Positions 63,401 to 64,000 of a DNA stretch of 64,000 bases are shown in pieces (the first letter of the stretch is position 1; each line of letters begins with the position of its first letter). The notes under the pieces were generated by a model. It searched no databases. It was not told where the DNA came from and saw only the letters and a list, made by a program, of their open reading frames with translations. This DNA is from Flavimaricola sp. GTDB lineage: Bacteria; Pseudomonadota; Alphaproteobacteria; Rhodobacterales; Rhodobacteraceae. The translations under genes were made by a program, and so were the position numbers. The stretch lies in NCBI GenBank assembly GCA_029255105.1, contig JAQWWH010000090.1, forward strand, positions 45,676 to 109,675. The letters run 5' to 3'.

Positions 63401-63684
63401 AAGTAGCCGAAGGCCTTGATATGGCTTGCCCTTTCGACCCGATCCTCGGGAATGCCTGCCGCTACGCCGTTGACGAAGCCATCCCGAAGGGCGTCCATCA
63501 TGGCCTGATATTCGCCCATCGCGTTGACGATGCTTTCGGGGGCGTCTGGCCTGTGAAAGCTGACGGGTCGCATTACAGGCACGGTCGCGAGGTCTGGCAT
63601 CGACCCAAGCCGGGTCAGACGCTCTAGCGGAAAGGGGCCCATGTGAACGGGTCGCGCCTTGTCGGAAAAGATCCTCAATCCCAT
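60469..63684 (-). CDS. self-sufficient reductive dehalogenase fused to flavin/NAD/2Fe-2S reductase (BhbA-like)
   Basis: 1071 residues in one chain. Residues about 1-720 form a reductive dehalogenase (RdhA) with the corrinoid-binding region and two 4Fe-4S motifs: CENCNKCARECPSG (near residue 560) and CATYRI...CGRCMKTCPWN (near 600-615). There is no Tat signal, so it is cytoplasmic. From about 760 the chain resembles phthalate-dioxygenase-reductase modules: a flavin domain (LRQYSMSGDPSDRTRYQIAV), an NAD domain (FLMGGGIGVTPMIAFAHRL; VYTCGPDRYMDSV) and a C-terminal plant-type 2Fe-2S ferredoxin (CADGICGVCKCGLVSG...LCQSR). Electrons from NAD(P)H would pass within the protein to cobalamin, as in Comamonas BhbA, which removes halogens from hydroxybenzoates. 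Halogenated aromatic substrate is inferred. ATG 63684. Confidence 0.88.
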   Translation of the reverse strand: MGLRIFSDKARPVHMGPFPLERLTRLGSMPDLATVPVMRPVSFHRPDAPESIVNAMGEYQAMMDALRDGFVNGVAAGIPEDRVERASHIKAFGYFVDAAMVGICDLPASAVLDRPITNPDIEQLAQDLRTRQTKTLASGIDVIMADLKESMEAPPTTIEGHTHAIVFLFENPRPPRADEPGTEWIMDAQAERGCLRANEAACVIANYIRLLGHGAKSHSGSATDVDLNRLAVAAGLAWSDGIGLVAPYIGPDFGLAAITCSLDLATDKPLAPEADQPAFRTRGPAWWLGKGFRRSALNGDPFAKREFRQGPHPFETLKRVDTPTTYIDEARVARVPKRADMFARAQFGDMGKANQDNAKGGHYARKTAPSTAQRRALGAFVLLQDGPVNPAAARPADPARNADNIKGASYWLGIDATGLSRCPEWTWYSHDALGDPIVPPHDQAISMIVDQGHETMEGASGDDWISVAQSMRAYLRFSLLGGVVAKHLRNLGYAAKAHSVMDGEVLQPPLLLLSGLGEVSRIGEVILNPFLGPRLKSGVVSTDMPMAHDRPIDFGLQNFCENCNKCARECPSGAITAGPKLMFNGYEIWKSDSQKCATYRITTPGGAMCGRCMKTCPWNLEGLFAERPFRWAAMHLPKAAPALAWLDDAVGNGGLNDVKKWWWDVELQADGGYHPSTHPVNRRALQKDLDLRYEDQTLAVYPAPLAPPPWPYPFPMDREAGIEAYQAMIPADQYKTEIARGDTRHVHEYKVPGDAPVIRVEVTKVERMTPDVTKYEFSSIDGSDLPAWTAGAHLDIVVVPEFLRQYSMSGDPSDRTRYQIAVLREDGGRGGSKMLHRIFAKGRRIFASKPINHFELVEDASKTFLMGGGIGVTPMIAFAHRLHAIGADFEFHYSAHSRSSAGFLTDLEMVPWSDKVQLHFSDEGTRADLSSVLQAYRPGWHVYTCGPDRYMDSVIAAAEQAGFPDWTRHLEYFSAPDMPDYVNHAFTLRLARSGQEFTIPADKSATDVLAENGIHIDVKCADGICGVCKCGLVSGEVEHRDFVLSKKQREGSVILCQSRAAEKGGVIEVDL

Positions 63685-63768
63685 CGTTCCCTATCCCCTT
63701 TCCACCGCCTGGCGTCAGCCTATTGCCAGCGCAATGGCTTTGGAAGGCGCGGGTGACATGGTTTGGGC

Positions 63769-63780
63769 CGTTTCGAAACG
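63769..63780. promoter_or_regulatory. 12-bp palindrome upstream of the dehalogenase gene
   Basis: CGTTTCGAAACG is a perfect palindrome 85 bp upstream of the dehalogenase start and 150 bp before the divergent secreted-protein gene. LacI- and MarR/TetR-type operators often have this form. A nearby TTTCG (N12) CGAAA inverted pair may be part of the same region. A regulator is not encoded in the window, so this stays tentative. Confidence 0.4.
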
Positions 63781-63930
63781 ACTGCTCAAATTCGTATTCT
63801 TCCTTGATGTTTCGGACAGAACCTGACGAAAATAGTTGGGATGGAGGGGATTTCTGGCGTTGTCAGGGGGGACTCTTGTGATACTTTTTTGGCCAAGGTT
63901 CACAAAAGGACCGGACAAAGGGAGAGACTC

Positions 63931-64000
63931 ATGAAGAACTTCAAGACGGCCGCGCTCGCGGCCTCTGTTGCGGTAACCGGCATTCTGGCTGCCCCTGCCA
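63931..64000 (+). CDS. secreted protein start, likely periplasmic binding protein, cut by window end
   Basis: ATG 63931 with AAAGGGAGAG upstream. The 23 visible codons read MKNFKTAALAASVAVTGILAAPA, a lysine-led hydrophobic signal peptide ending near the usual Ala-x-Ala site. Such N-termini are typical of ABC, TRAP or TctC-type solute-binding proteins in this group. Only the signal peptide is visible, so the class cannot be settled. Divergent from the dehalogenase gene, so it may import its substrate. Confidence 0.55.
   Translation, partial: MKNFKTAALAASVAVTGILAAPA

Noticed and set aside
61663..63627. A 654-codon plus-strand open frame opposite the dehalogenase
   Set aside because: No recognisable domain; the minus strand carries clear Fe-S, flavin and NAD motifs.
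63860..63887. Sigma-70 promoter (TTGTCA, N16, TACTTT) for the right-edge gene
   Set aside because: The -10 element matches only three of six consensus bases, too weak to annotate.
63715..63918. A 67-codon minus-strand gene between the dehalogenase and the right-edge gene
   Set aside because: No ribosome site, no motif, and it would fill the only promoter space available.
1..64000. CRISPR array, tRNA, rRNA, IS element or prophage
   Set aside because: No regularly spaced direct repeats, no cloverleaf or rRNA segments, and no transposase, integrase or phage structural genes were seen.

Overview
This 64-kb window is GC-rich, gene-dense bacterial chromosome. Gene content and order (fdsGBACD NAD-linked formate dehydrogenase, DUF3726, CIA30 and DUF2165 proteins, RhaSTPQ-type sugar transporter, translationally coupled ATGA gene junctions, and the GGGATATTTTTG / GGAGTATTT post-gene repeats) point to an alphaproteobacterium of the order Rhodobacterales (Roseobacter/Rhodobacter type). 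That assignment rests on recognition, not on a search. I see no rRNA, tRNA, CRISPR array, IS element or phage gene.

Layout. (1) 1-12.8 kb: housekeeping. ileS (3' end cut off by the window edge), asd behind a Thr/Lys/Met-rich leader peptide and attenuator-like hairpins, an FAD monooxygenase broken by one in-frame TGA, a cyclic-nucleotide-domain/thioredoxin-reductase fusion, ycjF-ycjX, truA, and an uncharacterised two-gene DUF3726 unit. (2) 12.9-19.8 kb: tamA-tamB, the outer-membrane translocation and assembly module; TamB carries internal repeats. (3) 19.8-25.7 kb: oppABCDF oligopeptide importer with hairpins before and after oppA. (4) 25.7-27.6 kb: hemerythrin protein and cbpA-cbpM. (5) 27.7-34.9 kb: LysR regulator plus fdsGBACD formate dehydrogenase, with a DUF4287 gene and a repeat element between fdsB and fdsA. 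(6) 35.6-47 kb: a large reverse-strand sugar operon. It holds an enolase-superfamily dehydratase, an acetoacetate-decarboxylase-fold protein, a 2-hydroxyacid dehydrogenase, an L-rhamnose-type ABC transporter, a GntR/FadR-type regulator, an oxidoreductase, a TIM-barrel isomerase and a rhamnose mutarotase, with a divergent SDR dehydrogenase across a likely operator. Isomerase/kinase/aldolase genes of the classical rhamnose route are absent, so an oxidative route is likelier. (7) 47-57 kb: mixed functions: CIA30, sugar-acid dehydrogenase, KefC/KefF, MATE pump, ABC1 kinase, HIBADH-type dehydrogenase. (8) 57.4-60.2 kb: an ammonium transporter continuous in frame with poly-HAMP and chemotaxis-receptor signalling domains, interrupted by one TAA. 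(9) 60.5-63.7 kb: a 1071-residue self-sufficient reductive dehalogenase fused to a flavin/NAD/2Fe-2S reductase, with a secreted protein (probably a binding protein) starting divergently at the right edge.

The most notable items are the Amt-HAMP-MCP fusion, the dehalogenase-reductase fusion, the aspartate-family leader peptide before asd, and the reassembled sugar-acid operon with its palindromic operator. Two otherwise intact genes are each interrupted by a single stop codon explicable by a C-to-T change.
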